Shown in pieces: positions 9,416-19,006 of a DNA stretch of 64,000 bases; the stretch's first letter is position 1; the number at the start of each line of letters is the position of its first letter. The position numbers and the translations under genes were made by a program. The DNA is from Desulfobacteraceae bacterium (GTDB lineage: Bacteria; Desulfobacterota; Desulfobacteria; Desulfobacterales; Desulfosarcinaceae): NCBI GenBank assembly GCA_027068085.1, contig JAMOUQ010000029.1, positions 62,001 through 126,000 of the forward strand. Reading direction: 5' to 3'. Below the pieces are notes generated by a model, which ran no database searches, was not told the origin of the DNA, and worked only from the letters and a program-made list of their open reading frames with translations.

Positions 9416-10744
9416 TCAGGTTTCGTTTTTGAGCGAACCCTGGCCGGTTGCCTCCAGGACCGCCGACCACAGCTTGCCCCGCGGCGAGACCTGCTTGCGC
9501 TTGCCGGCCGATGCTTCCATGGGAATGTGGACGAAATGGTTGTTCCAGCGTCCGATCAGCAGCTTGGTCTTGCCGGCCAGGCCGGCATGAACCGCGTCCC
9601 GGCCCAGAAAGCCGCAAAAGACGCTGTCGTTGGCATTGGCCGGCAGGCTGCGGATCATGTAGCTGGGATCGATGTATTTCAGATTGATTTCGATATTCCT
9701 GGCCCTGAAGTAGTCAGCGATGGCCCGCTTGAGGAACAGGCCGATGTCTTTCAGCTTGACATTGCCCGAAGCATCCCTTTCCAGACTGTCACCGCTGAAA
9801 AATTTCTGGCCGGCGCCCTCGGCCACCACGATAACGGCATGGCCGCGGGCGGCCAGGCGTTTTTCAAGGGCCGCCAGAAATCCCTTGGGACCTTCCAGGT
9901 CGAAATCGACCTCGGGAATCAGCACGAAGTTCACGTCCTGCTGGGCCAGGGAGGCCGTGGCGGCGATGAAGCCCGAATGGCGGCCCATGAGCTTTATCAG
10001 GCCGATACCGTTGGGATAGCCCTGGGCTTCGTTGTGGGCGCCGATTATGGCCCGGGTGGCCACGTCAACCGCCGTGTCGAAGCCGAAGGAGCGCGATACC
10101 AGGTGGATGTCGTTGTCGATGGTCTTGGGGATGCCCACCACGGCTATCTTCAGCTTGCGGCGCCCGATGGTGTCGGCAATCTTGCAGGCGGCCATCAGGG
10201 TGCCGTCACCGCCGATCATGAAAAGGATGCCGATGTTCATCCTTTCCAGGCTGTCTGTGATTTCATCCATGTCCTGGGGACCCCTTGAAGAGCCCAGGAT
10301 CGAGCCGCCCATGTCGAGGATGTTGGTTACGGCGGCGGGGGTGAGATCCATCACCGGGTGGCCGTAACTGGGGATGAAACCCTGAAGCCCGTAGCGTATT
10401 CCGTAGATGTTGCGCACTCCGTAATGGTAGTACAGTTCCAGGACGATGGAACGGATGATGTCGTTTAATCCCGGGCACAGGCCGCCGCAGGTGACCACCG
10501 CGCATCTGAGCTTGCTGGGATCGAAATAGATCTTTTCCCGCGGACCGGCCAGCTCGAAGGTCGGCAGGGGCTTGCCCTGTCTGACCAGCTCCCGGACCGT
10601 TTCGGCCTCGATATGGATCAAGACCCTTTGTTCGTCGCTGACAAAGGGCTGCTTGACGGCTCCCCGGTCCTCTTGCAGCAAGGGGGAGGGTATCTTGGCC
10701 TTTCCCAGGGTCTTGATGGTCATGTCGGTGGTTTCTACCATCAT
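9416..10744 (-). CDS. pfkA: 6-phosphofructokinase, probably ATP-dependent (group X type)
   Basis: 442 residues, longer than the 320-residue bacterial PfkA. Family motifs: GGLCPGLNDIIRS near residue 86, GGSILGSSRG, MIGGDGTLMAA near 175, and GIPKTIDNDI near 200. The second Gly in GGDGT points to ATP as phosphoryl donor, whereas Lys in PKTIDND is shared with PPi enzymes; the combination is typical of the plant/trypanosome-like ATP-dependent clade. GGAAGG precedes the two in-frame ATGs at 10744 and 10741. It lies 45 bases downstream of kdsD on the same strand. Confidence 0.88.
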   Translation of the reverse strand: MMVETTDMTIKTLGKAKIPSPLLQEDRGAVKQPFVSDEQRVLIHIEAETVRELVRQGKPLPTFELAGPREKIYFDPSKLRCAVVTCGGLCPGLNDIIRSIVLELYYHYGVRNIYGIRYGLQGFIPSYGHPVMDLTPAAVTNILDMGGSILGSSRGPQDMDEITDSLERMNIGILFMIGGDGTLMAACKIADTIGRRKLKIAVVGIPKTIDNDIHLVSRSFGFDTAVDVATRAIIGAHNEAQGYPNGIGLIKLMGRHSGFIAATASLAQQDVNFVLIPEVDFDLEGPKGFLAALEKRLAARGHAVIVVAEGAGQKFFSGDSLERDASGNVKLKDIGLFLKRAIADYFRARNIEINLKYIDPSYMIRSLPANANDSVFCGFLGRDAVHAGLAGKTKLLIGRWNNHFVHIPMEASAGKRKQVSPRGKLWSAVLEATGQGSLKNET

Positions 10745-10789
10745 CAGGCACCTTCCTTTCCGCCGGCGGCCCGGCCGTTCTCAGACCGC

Positions 10790-11764
10790 TCAGCTGCCGT
10801 TGAATTTGAATTCACCCTTGCCCAGGATGTCATGCAGGTGAAGGATGCCGCAAACAGATTCACTGTCGTCGATGATGGGCAAAACGGTGATCTGGTGCTG
10901 TTCCATAAGGTTCAGGGCGTCGTAGGCCGGAGTTTCGGCCTTTAGGTAGTACGGCTCGGGGGTCATGATCTGATCGACCTTGCGCTCCAGCAGGGGCAGC
11001 CCGCGGGCCACGGCCCGGCGGATGTCGCCGTCGGTGATTATTCCCAGCAGGTGTTTTCGGGGCGAAAGTACCAGGATGACCCCCAGGCTGTGGCGGTCCA
11101 TTTCCGCCAGGGCGTCAGAGGCGTCGGCGCCGGAGGGCACCCAGGGAATGGCGTCGCCGGTAAGCATTATGTCCCTGACCTGGCTGGCCAGGCGCTGGCC
11201 CAGGGCCCCTCCGGGATGAAACTTTTTGAAATCCGAAGACTTGAAATGTTTCTTGTTTATCAGGACCACGGCCAGGGCGTCTCCCATGGCCAGCATGGCC
11301 GTGCTGCTGGCAGTCGGGGCAAGACCCAGGGGGCAGGCCTCCCGTTTCACCGCGACATCGATGACTATGTCGCTGGATTTGGCCAGGGTCGAGTCGTCCC
11401 TGCCGGTAAAAGCAATGACCGGGCAGCCCATTTTCCTGATGGTGGGAAGCAGCATGTTCAGCTCGTCGGTTTCGCCGCTGTAGGAAAGGGCGATGAAAAC
11501 ATCGTTGCTGCCCACCATTCCCAGATCGCCGTGCATGGCTTCCACCGGGTGCAGGAACAGCGATCTGGTTCCGGTGCTGTTGAGGGTGGCGACTATCTTG
11601 CGGCCGATGAGGCCGGATTTGCCGATGCCGCTGACAATGACCCTTCCCCGGCAGCGGCAGATCATATCCACCATTTCGACAAAGCGCCGATCGATCCGTT
11701 CGATCAGGCCGGAAATTCCTTCAGCTTCTATCCGCAGCACTTCGGCGGCCTGTTGGATTACCAT
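10790..11764 (-). CDS. kdsD: Arabinose-5-phosphate isomerase (SIS plus two CBS domains)
   Basis: 324 residues from ATG 11764, close to the 328 of E. coli KdsD; GGAGAG lies just upstream. It interconverts ribulose 5-phosphate and arabinose 5-phosphate, the first step to Kdo. The SIS domain shows RVIVSGIGKSGLIGRKIVAT, FLHPVEAMHGDLGM and SYSGETDEL in residues about 40-115, and a PLGLAPTASSTAMLAMGDAL segment. Two CBS domains occupy residues about 205-320. The open frame extends to 11848 but those added residues look non-family. It goes with waaA. Confidence 0.93.
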   Translation of the reverse strand: MVIQQAAEVLRIEAEGISGLIERIDRRFVEMVDMICRCRGRVIVSGIGKSGLIGRKIVATLNSTGTRSLFLHPVEAMHGDLGMVGSNDVFIALSYSGETDELNMLLPTIRKMGCPVIAFTGRDDSTLAKSSDIVIDVAVKREACPLGLAPTASSTAMLAMGDALAVVLINKKHFKSSDFKKFHPGGALGQRLASQVRDIMLTGDAIPWVPSGADASDALAEMDRHSLGVILVLSPRKHLLGIITDGDIRRAVARGLPLLERKVDQIMTPEPYYLKAETPAYDALNLMEQHQITVLPIIDDSESVCGILHLHDILGKGEFKFNGS

Positions 11765-11936
11765 TTGCTCTCCGGTTTCGTTTCGTAACGGCGCCCGGCA
11801 CGCCGGGCGCCCCGATTCTTGATTGTTCATGTTCCGAGATCGGTTCATATGCCGACATCAGGTAAAACTTTAACGGCCGGTAGTCAAGCCGGATTTCCCG
11901 CTGATTTGCCGTTGACGGCCGGCCGGCATTTTTTGC

Positions 11937-11966
11937 TTGACATTTTCCATGGGGGGCGATTATAGG
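11937..11966 (+). promoter_or_regulatory. Candidate sigma-70 promoter for the PxxKW gene
   Basis: TTGACA at 11937-11942, 18-base spacer, TATAGG at 11961-11966. It points at the PxxKW gene 93 bases downstream, and no other gene lies between. Confidence 0.55.
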
Positions 11967-12058
11967 ATCGCCGGTTTTTTATCCTGGTCACGGCCGGAGA
12001 TTTTTCTTCCGGCTTTTTTGTGGCCTGATGATCATAACTAATTTAGGGGGTGATAACA

Positions 12059-12337
12059 ATGATTTGTCAAACCATTCGTAAAGGGCTGGAATGCGCCTTC
12101 ATGACAGCCAAAGGTTGCAGCTACAACGGCGGGCTTTGCCATGAAATCGTGGAAGAGTGCAAGGGGTGCGGCCGCAGCCAGCAGCTGGAATCCGGCTGGT
12201 ACTGTACCGCCTGTCCCGAGCCGGAGATCAAGTGGAAGCATGGACACTGCAACATGGCCACCCATGTAACCATCACGACCAACGGAAAGTCCAAGAAACT
12301 GAATCCTCTCAAAGCATCCAAACGAAGGGGCCGTTGA
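12059..12337 (+). CDS. PxxKW family cysteine-rich protein
   Basis: 92 residues with ten cysteines in paired patterns (CHEIVEECKGCGR, GWYCTACPEPEIKW, HGHCNMATH). The CPEPEIKW segment is the defining PxxKW motif of a small family common in sulfate reducers and relatives; its function is unknown, and metal or Fe-S binding is an inference from the cysteines. A strong AGGGGG site eight bases upstream selects the ATG at 12059 over an in-frame GTG at 12050. It stands alone between its own promoter and terminator. Confidence 0.88.
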   Translation: MICQTIRKGLECAFMTAKGCSYNGGLCHEIVEECKGCGRSQQLESGWYCTACPEPEIKWKHGHCNMATHVTITTNGKSKKLNPLKASKRRGR

Positions 12338-12358
12338 GATGGTCGACCGAACAGCAGA

Positions 12359-12395
12359 AGCCCCGCGGCTGTCTACGCGGGGCTCGCTTTCTTTG
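12359..12395 (+). terminator. Rho-independent terminator
   Basis: A nine-base stem, AGCCCCGCG / CGCGGGGCT (12359-12367 with 12376-12384), is followed by a T-rich tract (CGCTTTCTTT). It ends the single-gene PxxKW transcript. Confidence 0.8.
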
Positions 12396-12536
12396 TCCCG
12401 GCTTCCCTCCTGATTCCTCCGGCCTTTGTGCTTGACAGCACCTGCAGCAGCCGATAAACAGCCAACACCGGCAGTTTGGCTGCCGCCTCCAGATAGAGCG
12501 TCTTTTTTTCAACAGCCGTTTGCAAAGGATGGCACC

Positions 12537-13847
12537 ATGAACCCGTTGGCCGCTGAATTAAATTCAATTCTGTCTTCCGCCAATCCCCAGGTATATGCAA
12601 TGCTCTCCAAGGTGGGCCAGAGACTTTTCTTCCCCAGGGGGATTCTCAGCCAGAGTGCCGAAGCCAGGGAGAAGGCCCACAAGATAAACGCCACCATCGG
12701 TATCGCCAAGCAGGACGGCCATACCATGTACCTGTCCAAGGTGATGGACATGATCACCGGCCTTAAGCCGAGCCAGTCCCTGACCTACGCTCCTTCTTTC
12801 GGGATACCGGCCCTGCGCCGGCGCTGGCAGCAGGACCTGGTGGCCAAGAATCCCTCCCTTGCCGGCAAGGCAATAAGCCTGCCGGTGGTAACCTGCGGGA
12901 TTACCAATGCGGTTTCGGTCTTTTCCGAGATGTGGGTCGATCCTGAAGACGTGATCATCCTGCCCTCCATGATGTGGGGCAACTACAACATGATCTTCTG
13001 CGTGCGCAATCAGGCCCGCATGGTTCACTACGAAATGTTCGGCGCCGGCGGCGGTTTCAACCTTGAAGGTTTCAGCAAGGTGGTGGAAGAAGAAGCCGGC
13101 AGGTGCGGCAAGATCGTCGTCATGCTCAATTTTCCCCACAACCCCACCGGTTACGCTCCGACGGTGAGAGAGGCGCGGCAGATAGCTGCCGTGCTGCAGA
13201 AAACGGCCCGGGGCGGATGCAATGTGCTGGCCGTGATGGACGACTCCTATTTCGGACTCTTCTATGAAGACGACACCTTCAGGGAGTCACTGTTTGCCCT
13301 GCTGGCAGGAGCGGATCCGAACCTGCTGGCGGTCAAGCTGGACGGGGCCACAAAGGAGTATTTCGTCTGGGGCTTCAGGGTCGGGTTCATTACCTACGGA
13401 GCCTTGTTTGAAGACGACCGCGGCTATGAGGCCCTGGAGAAGAAAACCGCCGGTTGTGTCCGGGGCAATATCTCCAATGCTTCTCACCTGAGCCAGTCCC
13501 TGCTTTTGAGGTGCATTGAAGATCCCGGCACGGCCAAAGAGATGGAGGAGAAATTTTCCATCCTCAGACAGAGGTCCCTGGAAGTCAAAAAGGTTCTCGA
13601 AGATCCGAAATACGCCGATGCCTTCGAGCCCTATCCTTTCAACTCGGGATATTTCATGTGCCTGCGGCTCAAGACGGTGGACGCCGAAGCCCTGCGGGTC
13701 CACCTGCTCGAGCGCTTCGGCGTTGGACTGATATCCCTCGGCAGCGACAAGCTGAGGGTGGCCTATTCGTGTATCGAGCAAAGCCAGGTGCGCGAACTTT
13801 TCGACATCATTCTTCAAGGTGTGCGCGATCTGGAGACCGGACCCTGA
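12537..13847 (+). CDS. Class I/II pyridoxal-phosphate aminotransferase
   Basis: 436 residues from ATG 12537 (AAGGATGG upstream). Fold-type I aminotransferase features are visible: TYAPSFGIPALRRRW near residue 83, VVTCGITNAVSVF, the substrate-side Asn/Pro segment NFPHNPTGYAPT near 200, VMDDSYFGLF near 235, the Schiff-base Lys in LDGATKEYFVWGFRVGF near 275-291, and a late arginine region (SDKLRVAYSC). The amino donor and keto acid cannot be told. Its stop shares one base with the ClC start, so they form a transcription unit. Confidence 0.88.
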   Translation: MNPLAAELNSILSSANPQVYAMLSKVGQRLFFPRGILSQSAEAREKAHKINATIGIAKQDGHTMYLSKVMDMITGLKPSQSLTYAPSFGIPALRRRWQQDLVAKNPSLAGKAISLPVVTCGITNAVSVFSEMWVDPEDVIILPSMMWGNYNMIFCVRNQARMVHYEMFGAGGGFNLEGFSKVVEEEAGRCGKIVVMLNFPHNPTGYAPTVREARQIAAVLQKTARGGCNVLAVMDDSYFGLFYEDDTFRESLFALLAGADPNLLAVKLDGATKEYFVWGFRVGFITYGALFEDDRGYEALEKKTAGCVRGNISNASHLSQSLLLRCIEDPGTAKEMEEKFSILRQRSLEVKKVLEDPKYADAFEPYPFNSGYFMCLRLKTVDAEALRVHLLERFGVGLISLGSDKLRVAYSCIEQSQVRELFDIILQGVRDLETGP

Positions 13848-15670
13848 TGGCAGAACCTGAAATTCCGGCCAGAAAGACTTCCATGACCGATTCCCTGCGC
13901 TCCATCAACCTGGTGGACGCCGGTAAATGGGCCCTTTATTTCTTTGCCATCGGAGTCATCGCCGGCCTGGGTTCGATTGTCTTCCATTACCTTTGCCAGC
14001 TGGGCAGCCATTACTTTCTCGATTACATGGCCGGTTACCGGCCCCCGCCGCCGGCAGGCGAGCATCACCTGCTGGAGCCTACTACCAGGCCCTTTTCACG
14101 CTGGATGCTGTTGCTGCTTCCCATGCTGGGGGGGATCGTCTCGGGATGGCTGGTCTATACCTTCGCCCCGGAGGCCGAGGGCCACGGCACGGATGCGGCC
14201 ATCAAGGCCTACCACCATGCCGGCGGTTTCATCCGCGGCCGGGTGCCCATCGTCAAGACCCTGGCTTCATCCATCACCCTGACGACCGGCGGCTCGGGCG
14301 GCCGGGAGGGGCCGATCGCCCAGATCGGGGCCGGTTTCGGATCTTTCCTGGCCACCAAGCTGAAGCTCACCGACCGCGACCGGCGGATAATGATGGCCGC
14401 CGGTGTCGGCGCCGGGGTGGGCAGCATCTTCAGGGCGCCCCTGGCCGGGGCTCTCTTTGCCGCCGAGGTTCTCTACCGGGACCCCGAACTGGAAGCCGAC
14501 GTCCTCATTCCGGCCGGCATCTCTTCGGTGGTGGCTTACTGCCTCTTCTGTCTGGTCTTCGGATGGGGATCACTCTTTGACTCGCCGCCTTTCGAATTTC
14601 GCAATCCTCTCGAACTCGGACCCTACCTGATCCTGGCCCTGGTTCTCATTCCGGTAAGCTGGGTTTACGTAAAGACCTTTTACGGCACCATGGGGATCTT
14701 TGCCGGCCTGGAGGCCATACCCAATCACATCAAGCCGGCCATCGGCGGCCTGCTGACCGGGATGATCGGTTTTTTCTGGCCCCACACCCTGGCCTTCGGC
14801 TACGGCTACCTCCAGCAGGCCATTTACAACGAGGCGACCATCTGGCTGCTGCTGACCCTGGCCGTGGGCAAGATCTTCACCACTTCCTTTACCATCGGAT
14901 CGGGCGGCAGCGGCGGAGTCTTCGGCCCTTCCATAGTTATCGGCGGAGCCCTCGGAGCGGTGGTGGGCAAACTTTTTCACCAGGCTCTGCCCCAGGTGGT
15001 CACCGACCCGGGAGCCTTTGCAGTGGTGGGGATGGCAGGTTTCTTTGCCGCCGTTTCCAACACTCCCATTTCGACCATAATCTTCGTTTCGGAGATGACC
15101 GATTCCTACCACCTCCTGCTTCCCAGCCTGCTGGTCTGCTGGGTGACTTTCATGGGCGCCAGGAAATGGACCATCTTCGAGTGCCAGGTCCAGAGCAAGG
15201 TCGATTCCCCGGCCCATGCCGGGGATTTCTTCGTCGATGTTCTCCAGACCATCCACGTCAGGGATCTGATGTCCCAGGTGAAAAAGGTGGAACTCATTCC
15301 CCAGGACATGCCTTTCCAGGAGTTCAAGAAGTATCTTTCGGCATCCACCCAGCATTACTTCCCGGTGATGGACGAAAACCAGCGGCTGATAGGCATTTTT
15401 TCGATCAACGATGTCCGGGGGGTATTGTTTTCCAAGGAGATAGAACACCTGGTGGTCATGAAGGACATCGCCACAACCGACATGATCTATACCACTCCCG
15501 GCGACGACCTCAACACTGTCATGCAGAAGTTCACCATGAAGAACATCGACAGTCTTCCGGTGGTGAAAGAAGACGATCCCGGCCAGCTGATCGGCATGCT
15601 CAACCGCCGGGAAGTGATCGCCTACTACAACAAGCGGCTTGAAGAACTGAAACGATCCCGCCGGCGGTGA
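13847..15670 (+). CDS. clcA: ClC-family chloride channel/transporter with CBS pair
   Basis: 607 residues. The membrane domain (about 1-440) carries the ClC selectivity motifs: GGSGGREGPIAQIGAGFGSF near residue 150, with the gating glutamate in GREGP, and GSGGSGGVFGPSIVIGGALG near 355. The C-terminal 150 residues form two CBS modules (HVRDLMSQVKK and TTDMIYTTPGD), typical of longer ClC proteins and often nucleotide sensing. It would move chloride, possibly in exchange for protons. The ATG overlaps the aminotransferase stop by one base; Met at 13883 is an alternative start. Confidence 0.93.
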   Translation: MAEPEIPARKTSMTDSLRSINLVDAGKWALYFFAIGVIAGLGSIVFHYLCQLGSHYFLDYMAGYRPPPPAGEHHLLEPTTRPFSRWMLLLLPMLGGIVSGWLVYTFAPEAEGHGTDAAIKAYHHAGGFIRGRVPIVKTLASSITLTTGGSGGREGPIAQIGAGFGSFLATKLKLTDRDRRIMMAAGVGAGVGSIFRAPLAGALFAAEVLYRDPELEADVLIPAGISSVVAYCLFCLVFGWGSLFDSPPFEFRNPLELGPYLILALVLIPVSWVYVKTFYGTMGIFAGLEAIPNHIKPAIGGLLTGMIGFFWPHTLAFGYGYLQQAIYNEATIWLLLTLAVGKIFTTSFTIGSGGSGGVFGPSIVIGGALGAVVGKLFHQALPQVVTDPGAFAVVGMAGFFAAVSNTPISTIIFVSEMTDSYHLLLPSLLVCWVTFMGARKWTIFECQVQSKVDSPAHAGDFFVDVLQTIHVRDLMSQVKKVELIPQDMPFQEFKKYLSASTQHYFPVMDENQRLIGIFSINDVRGVLFSKEIEHLVVMKDIATTDMIYTTPGDDLNTVMQKFTMKNIDSLPVVKEDDPGQLIGMLNRREVIAYYNKRLEELKRSRRR

Positions 15671-15754
15671 TCGCCCCTGTCTGGCGGGAGCCCGGTCCGG
15701 CCGGCTTCCCCTTTGCGGGGATTGATAACGGAATCTGTCAGGTCCGGGTAAAGT

Positions 15755-16174
15755 TTATTGTTTCTGCATCTCAATGGCATCCACCGGGCAGGCGTCGCGG
15801 CAGAATTGGCAGGCGATGCAGGCATGGCCGCGGCTGAGAAAAGGATAGCGGATCGTGTCCCGGGAGCCTGAATCCGGCTTCAGTTCGAGGCAGCTTACCG
15901 GGCAGGCTTCGATACAGGCCCGGCAGGCCGTGCAGCGCGCAAGATCGAAGACCGGCCGCGGCCAGAGACGGCGGATGCGGATTCTCCGGGCCGGCTTGCC
16001 CTCCGGGGTGCGGATCGATTGATGGGGGCACTTGCGGCCGCAGGCACCGCAGTCGATACACAGCTCCGGATCGATATGATAGACATGTTCCGGCCGTCCC
16101 GAGATGGCGCCGACCGGACAGATGGTTTTGCAAACTCCGCACCCCACGCAGGTCTGTTCGATTTTGTAAGGCAT
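15755..16174 (-). CDS. Polyferredoxin with four 4Fe-4S-type cysteine clusters
   Basis: 139 residues containing four CxxCxxCxxxC(P) sets: CVGCGVCKTICP, CIDCGACGRKCP, CTACRACIEACP and CIACQFCRDACP. There is no signal peptide, so it is cytoplasmic. It starts 29 bases after the aldehyde:ferredoxin oxidoreductase stop, on the same strand, and is the obvious electron acceptor for that enzyme. It ends with TAA. Confidence 0.92.
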   Translation of the reverse strand: MPYKIEQTCVGCGVCKTICPVGAISGRPEHVYHIDPELCIDCGACGRKCPHQSIRTPEGKPARRIRIRRLWPRPVFDLARCTACRACIEACPVSCLELKPDSGSRDTIRYPFLSRGHACIACQFCRDACPVDAIEMQKQ

Positions 16175-16203
16175 GGATAGATTCCCGGTTCAAGCCGGGC
16201 CGG

Positions 16204-18168
16204 TTATGGCTCGATGCCCAGCCGCTTGCAGGTTGATGCAGTGGGTATACCCGTGTCGGGATCCCAGCCCATTTCCTTCCAGTACAGTCTGCGCAAAGCC
16301 TGCAGGGGAACGCGGCGGCCCTTGTTGGCTCCCTGCCGCTGGGGAGGGTCTCCCAGGGCCCGTCTGCTGATCCTTATCTTCGCCGGAGCTATCCCCTGCC
16401 GGACGTTGAACAGCTGGCGCAGGCTCTGGACGCGCCGGCCGATGTCCATGTATCGTTCGTTTTCCAGCTGCCAGCCGGTGGCCGCATTGAGCCATTTGAA
16501 CACCGGCAGGCGCTCGATGCCGAGAAAGGCTCCGAAAAGGCAGGCCCCGGCGCCGTTGAGCACGTTCATGTAACAGCTGCAGGCGGCGGCCATGACGGCC
16601 TTGACCTTGTTGGCCTTGTACTTGCTGCCCTTGAAGTAGACAAGACCGGGAAAAGGCAGAGTTTCCAGGGCATGCCAGAGGCCGAACATTTCGTAGTAAA
16701 GCTGTGAGCCCACGGTGTGCTTGCCCGGGGAAGGCTCCAGGGCATAGTGAATGGCAAAGCCGGGATCGAAACGGCTGTCGTGCATTCCCAGGCTCTGGCC
16801 TCCGGCGCAGATGGCGTATTCCGGGGCTCCGGAGCCGATCCTTGCGGCGGCTTTGCTTGCCCCGTCGGCAAAAAGGTCGCCGACACCTTCGCGCCGGATC
16901 ATTTTCTCCACCAGGGCGACTATGGCCTGCCGGTTACCCCAGGTAAGCTCCAGTCCGTCTGTCTGCGATTTTGTAAGAAGCCCGTTCTGAAAACACTCCA
17001 TGGCCATGGCCACGGCCCCGCCGGCGGATATGGTGTCCATCCCGGCCCGGTTGAGAAGGTCGTTTAGATAGAAGATGCTGGCGGCGTCGTTGTTCATCAG
17101 CAGGGGGCCCAGGGCCATGGTGGTCTCGTACTCCGGACGGTGGATTTCACGTTGCGGATCGATCACCGAGGGCATCATGCCGCCGCATCCCAGGGGGCAT
17201 GAATAGCAGAAGTACTTGGCTTTCACCGGCCGGGTGATGGCATCGGCCCCGATGGCTCCGGAAAGCTCCGCCGGAAAATCCAGGTTGCAGCCGTCCCAGT
17301 TTCTGACCGGGGCATCACCCATTTCAATGGAGGCCTGGTTCATGCTGACCGTGCCCCACTTGCGCAGCATGATTTTGTAGAGCAAGCCGTCGGTCATGGG
17401 CTGGGCCGGCAGCGCCCGCATGAGAGAGCCCAGCCGGGCCATCATGTCGCTGGAAACAAACGGCGGCTGCCACCTGGTATCCTGGTTGCACTTGCTGCTG
17501 AGCTGTTTCATGATCCCGGGGCGGGCCGCCTTCACCCTGCGGCTGCCGGCCAGGACGACGGCCTTGAGCTTCTTGGAGCCCATGACGGCCCCCAGGCCGG
17601 AACGGGCCGCCAGCCTTCCCCGGTCGTTTGAAATTCCGGCAATCAGTGAGAGTTTCTCACCGGCAGGGCCGATGCAGGCAACCCGGGGACGCTTTTTGCC
17701 CTTATGGTGTCTGATCAGCCAGTGCTCGGTCTCGATGGTATCCCTGCCCCACAGATGGGAGGCATCGCGGATTTCAGCCTTGCCGCCGTCGGCATAGAGG
17801 TAGACCGGCCGGTGGCTCACGCCGGTAAAGAAGATGGCGTCGTATCCGCATTGCTTGATGGCCGGCGCAAAATTGCCGCCGCAGTTGGCATCCCCCCAGG
17901 TTCCGGTGAGCGGCGATTTGCCCACCACCATCCAGCGGCCGGTGAAAAGACTGCCGGTTCCGGTGAGCAGACCGGAAACGAAACCGAGAATGTTTTCCGG
18001 CCCCAGCGGATCTGCCCCGGCCGGGATGCGGCGGTAAAGATACCAGGCCGCAAGGCCCATGCCGGACAGCAGCTTGCGGAAAATGGCCGGATCCACCTTT
18101 TCCGCCCGGATTCTGCCGCCGGATAGATCCACCCACAGAACTTTTCCCATGTAAGCATAGGAGGTCAT
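16204..18168 (-). CDS. aor: Aldehyde:ferredoxin oxidoreductase (tungsten/molybdopterin)
   Basis: 654 residues. AOR-family enzymes oxidise aldehydes to carboxylates (or the reverse) with a bis-tungstopterin and one 4Fe-4S cluster. The N-terminus (GKVLWVDLSGGRIRAEKV), the cofactor loop (FTGRWMVVGKSPLTGTWGDA, about 75-95), RSGLGAVMGSKKLKAVV near 190, and the cluster cysteines in YFCYSCPLGCGG near 320 with a final Cys in GAGACLFGAF near 545 are all present. An operon with the polyferredoxin downstream supports ferredoxin coupling. Substrate unknown. A second family member begins at the right end of the window. Confidence 0.93.
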   Translation of the reverse strand: MTSYAYMGKVLWVDLSGGRIRAEKVDPAIFRKLLSGMGLAAWYLYRRIPAGADPLGPENILGFVSGLLTGTGSLFTGRWMVVGKSPLTGTWGDANCGGNFAPAIKQCGYDAIFFTGVSHRPVYLYADGGKAEIRDASHLWGRDTIETEHWLIRHHKGKKRPRVACIGPAGEKLSLIAGISNDRGRLAARSGLGAVMGSKKLKAVVLAGSRRVKAARPGIMKQLSSKCNQDTRWQPPFVSSDMMARLGSLMRALPAQPMTDGLLYKIMLRKWGTVSMNQASIEMGDAPVRNWDGCNLDFPAELSGAIGADAITRPVKAKYFCYSCPLGCGGMMPSVIDPQREIHRPEYETTMALGPLLMNNDAASIFYLNDLLNRAGMDTISAGGAVAMAMECFQNGLLTKSQTDGLELTWGNRQAIVALVEKMIRREGVGDLFADGASKAAARIGSGAPEYAICAGGQSLGMHDSRFDPGFAIHYALEPSPGKHTVGSQLYYEMFGLWHALETLPFPGLVYFKGSKYKANKVKAVMAAACSCYMNVLNGAGACLFGAFLGIERLPVFKWLNAATGWQLENERYMDIGRRVQSLRQLFNVRQGIAPAKIRISRRALGDPPQRQGANKGRRVPLQALRRLYWKEMGWDPDTGIPTASTCKRLGIEP

Positions 18169-18446
18169 GCCTTGACTCCTGCCCCGGGCAAAGCAGACAA
18201 ATATTGTCCCGGCAGTCTGGAAAAGCGCAAATAAATTATCTGTCCATGCAGGTTATCGTTAAAGCGGAGGCCGGGAAAATGCAAGCAATTCTTTCTTTGA
18301 CCTCGGAGCGGAAATTGACTATCAAGGAGTACAGACCCTCGAGATACGGTTTCCGGACGGTGGAAATCTCCGGCGGCGCCTGTTGCCGGAACGAGTTTTT
18401 GGCTGCTGAGCTTTTTCTCCGGAAATCGAGACAGGTTTTACAAGTC

Positions 18447-18944
18447 ATGAAGAAAAGCGTTGGTTTGATAGTCTTTTTCTGGCTCCTGCTGGCAGCGGCC
18501 GCAGGGGTCCGGGCCGAGGCTGTCCTGTTCGGAACCCTGGGGGTGACCGGCGACGACGGCCGTTTCGTGCCCGGCTCCATGATCCGGGTCTACCTGGTGC
18601 GGGAAAAGATACCCTGCCCCCGCTTGAGTTCCCGGGCGCCTGCCGGCCTGGCCCGGCTGGAATGGATCGAAAAGGTCAACGACGCCCACCTGGCATTTTT
18701 CAAAGCCTTCCGGCAAAAAGCGGCCCGGAAGGGGTTTATCGTCGCCGAGACGGTCACCAGCCGGTCCGGAACTTTCACCTTCAGGGGGCTGGCTCCCGGG
18801 ACCTACTACGTGGTGGTTACCTTTCCCGCCATGATCCGGTGTAAAAAAGTCACCTGGCAGGTGCCGGTGAAGATTCCGGCCGGCGGTTACAGCTTCGTTC
18901 ATCTCGATTCGAGCAACCTGGCCCTTCCGGTAGGCCAGCGCTGA
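18447..18944 (+). CDS. Secreted protein with beta-sandwich (carboxypeptidase-regulatory-like) domain
   Basis: 165 residues from ATG 18447: a signal peptide (MKKSVGLIVFFWLLLAAAAG, cleavage near VRA-EA), then an IgG-like region opening FGTLGVTGDDGRFVPGSMI and closing SRSGTFTFRGLAPGTYYVVV, a pattern seen in carboxypeptidase-regulatory-like/SpaA-like domains. The function is unknown. The frame is open upstream to 18204, but a signal peptide 80 residues inside a protein would be unusual. No strong ribosome site is visible. Confidence 0.65.
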   Translation: MKKSVGLIVFFWLLLAAAAGVRAEAVLFGTLGVTGDDGRFVPGSMIRVYLVREKIPCPRLSSRAPAGLARLEWIEKVNDAHLAFFKAFRQKAARKGFIVAETVTSRSGTFTFRGLAPGTYYVVVTFPAMIRCKKVTWQVPVKIPAGGYSFVHLDSSNLALPVGQR

Positions 18945-19006
18945 TCCGGGGCCGGAACGGTTGCCGGTGAAATTGCGCCTGCCCGATCGGCAAGCTTAGG
19001 AAACAA

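Noticed and set aside
15700..15722. CCCC-TTTG-CGGGG hairpin after the ClC gene as a terminator
   Set aside because: The stem is only four to five bases and no T tract follows.
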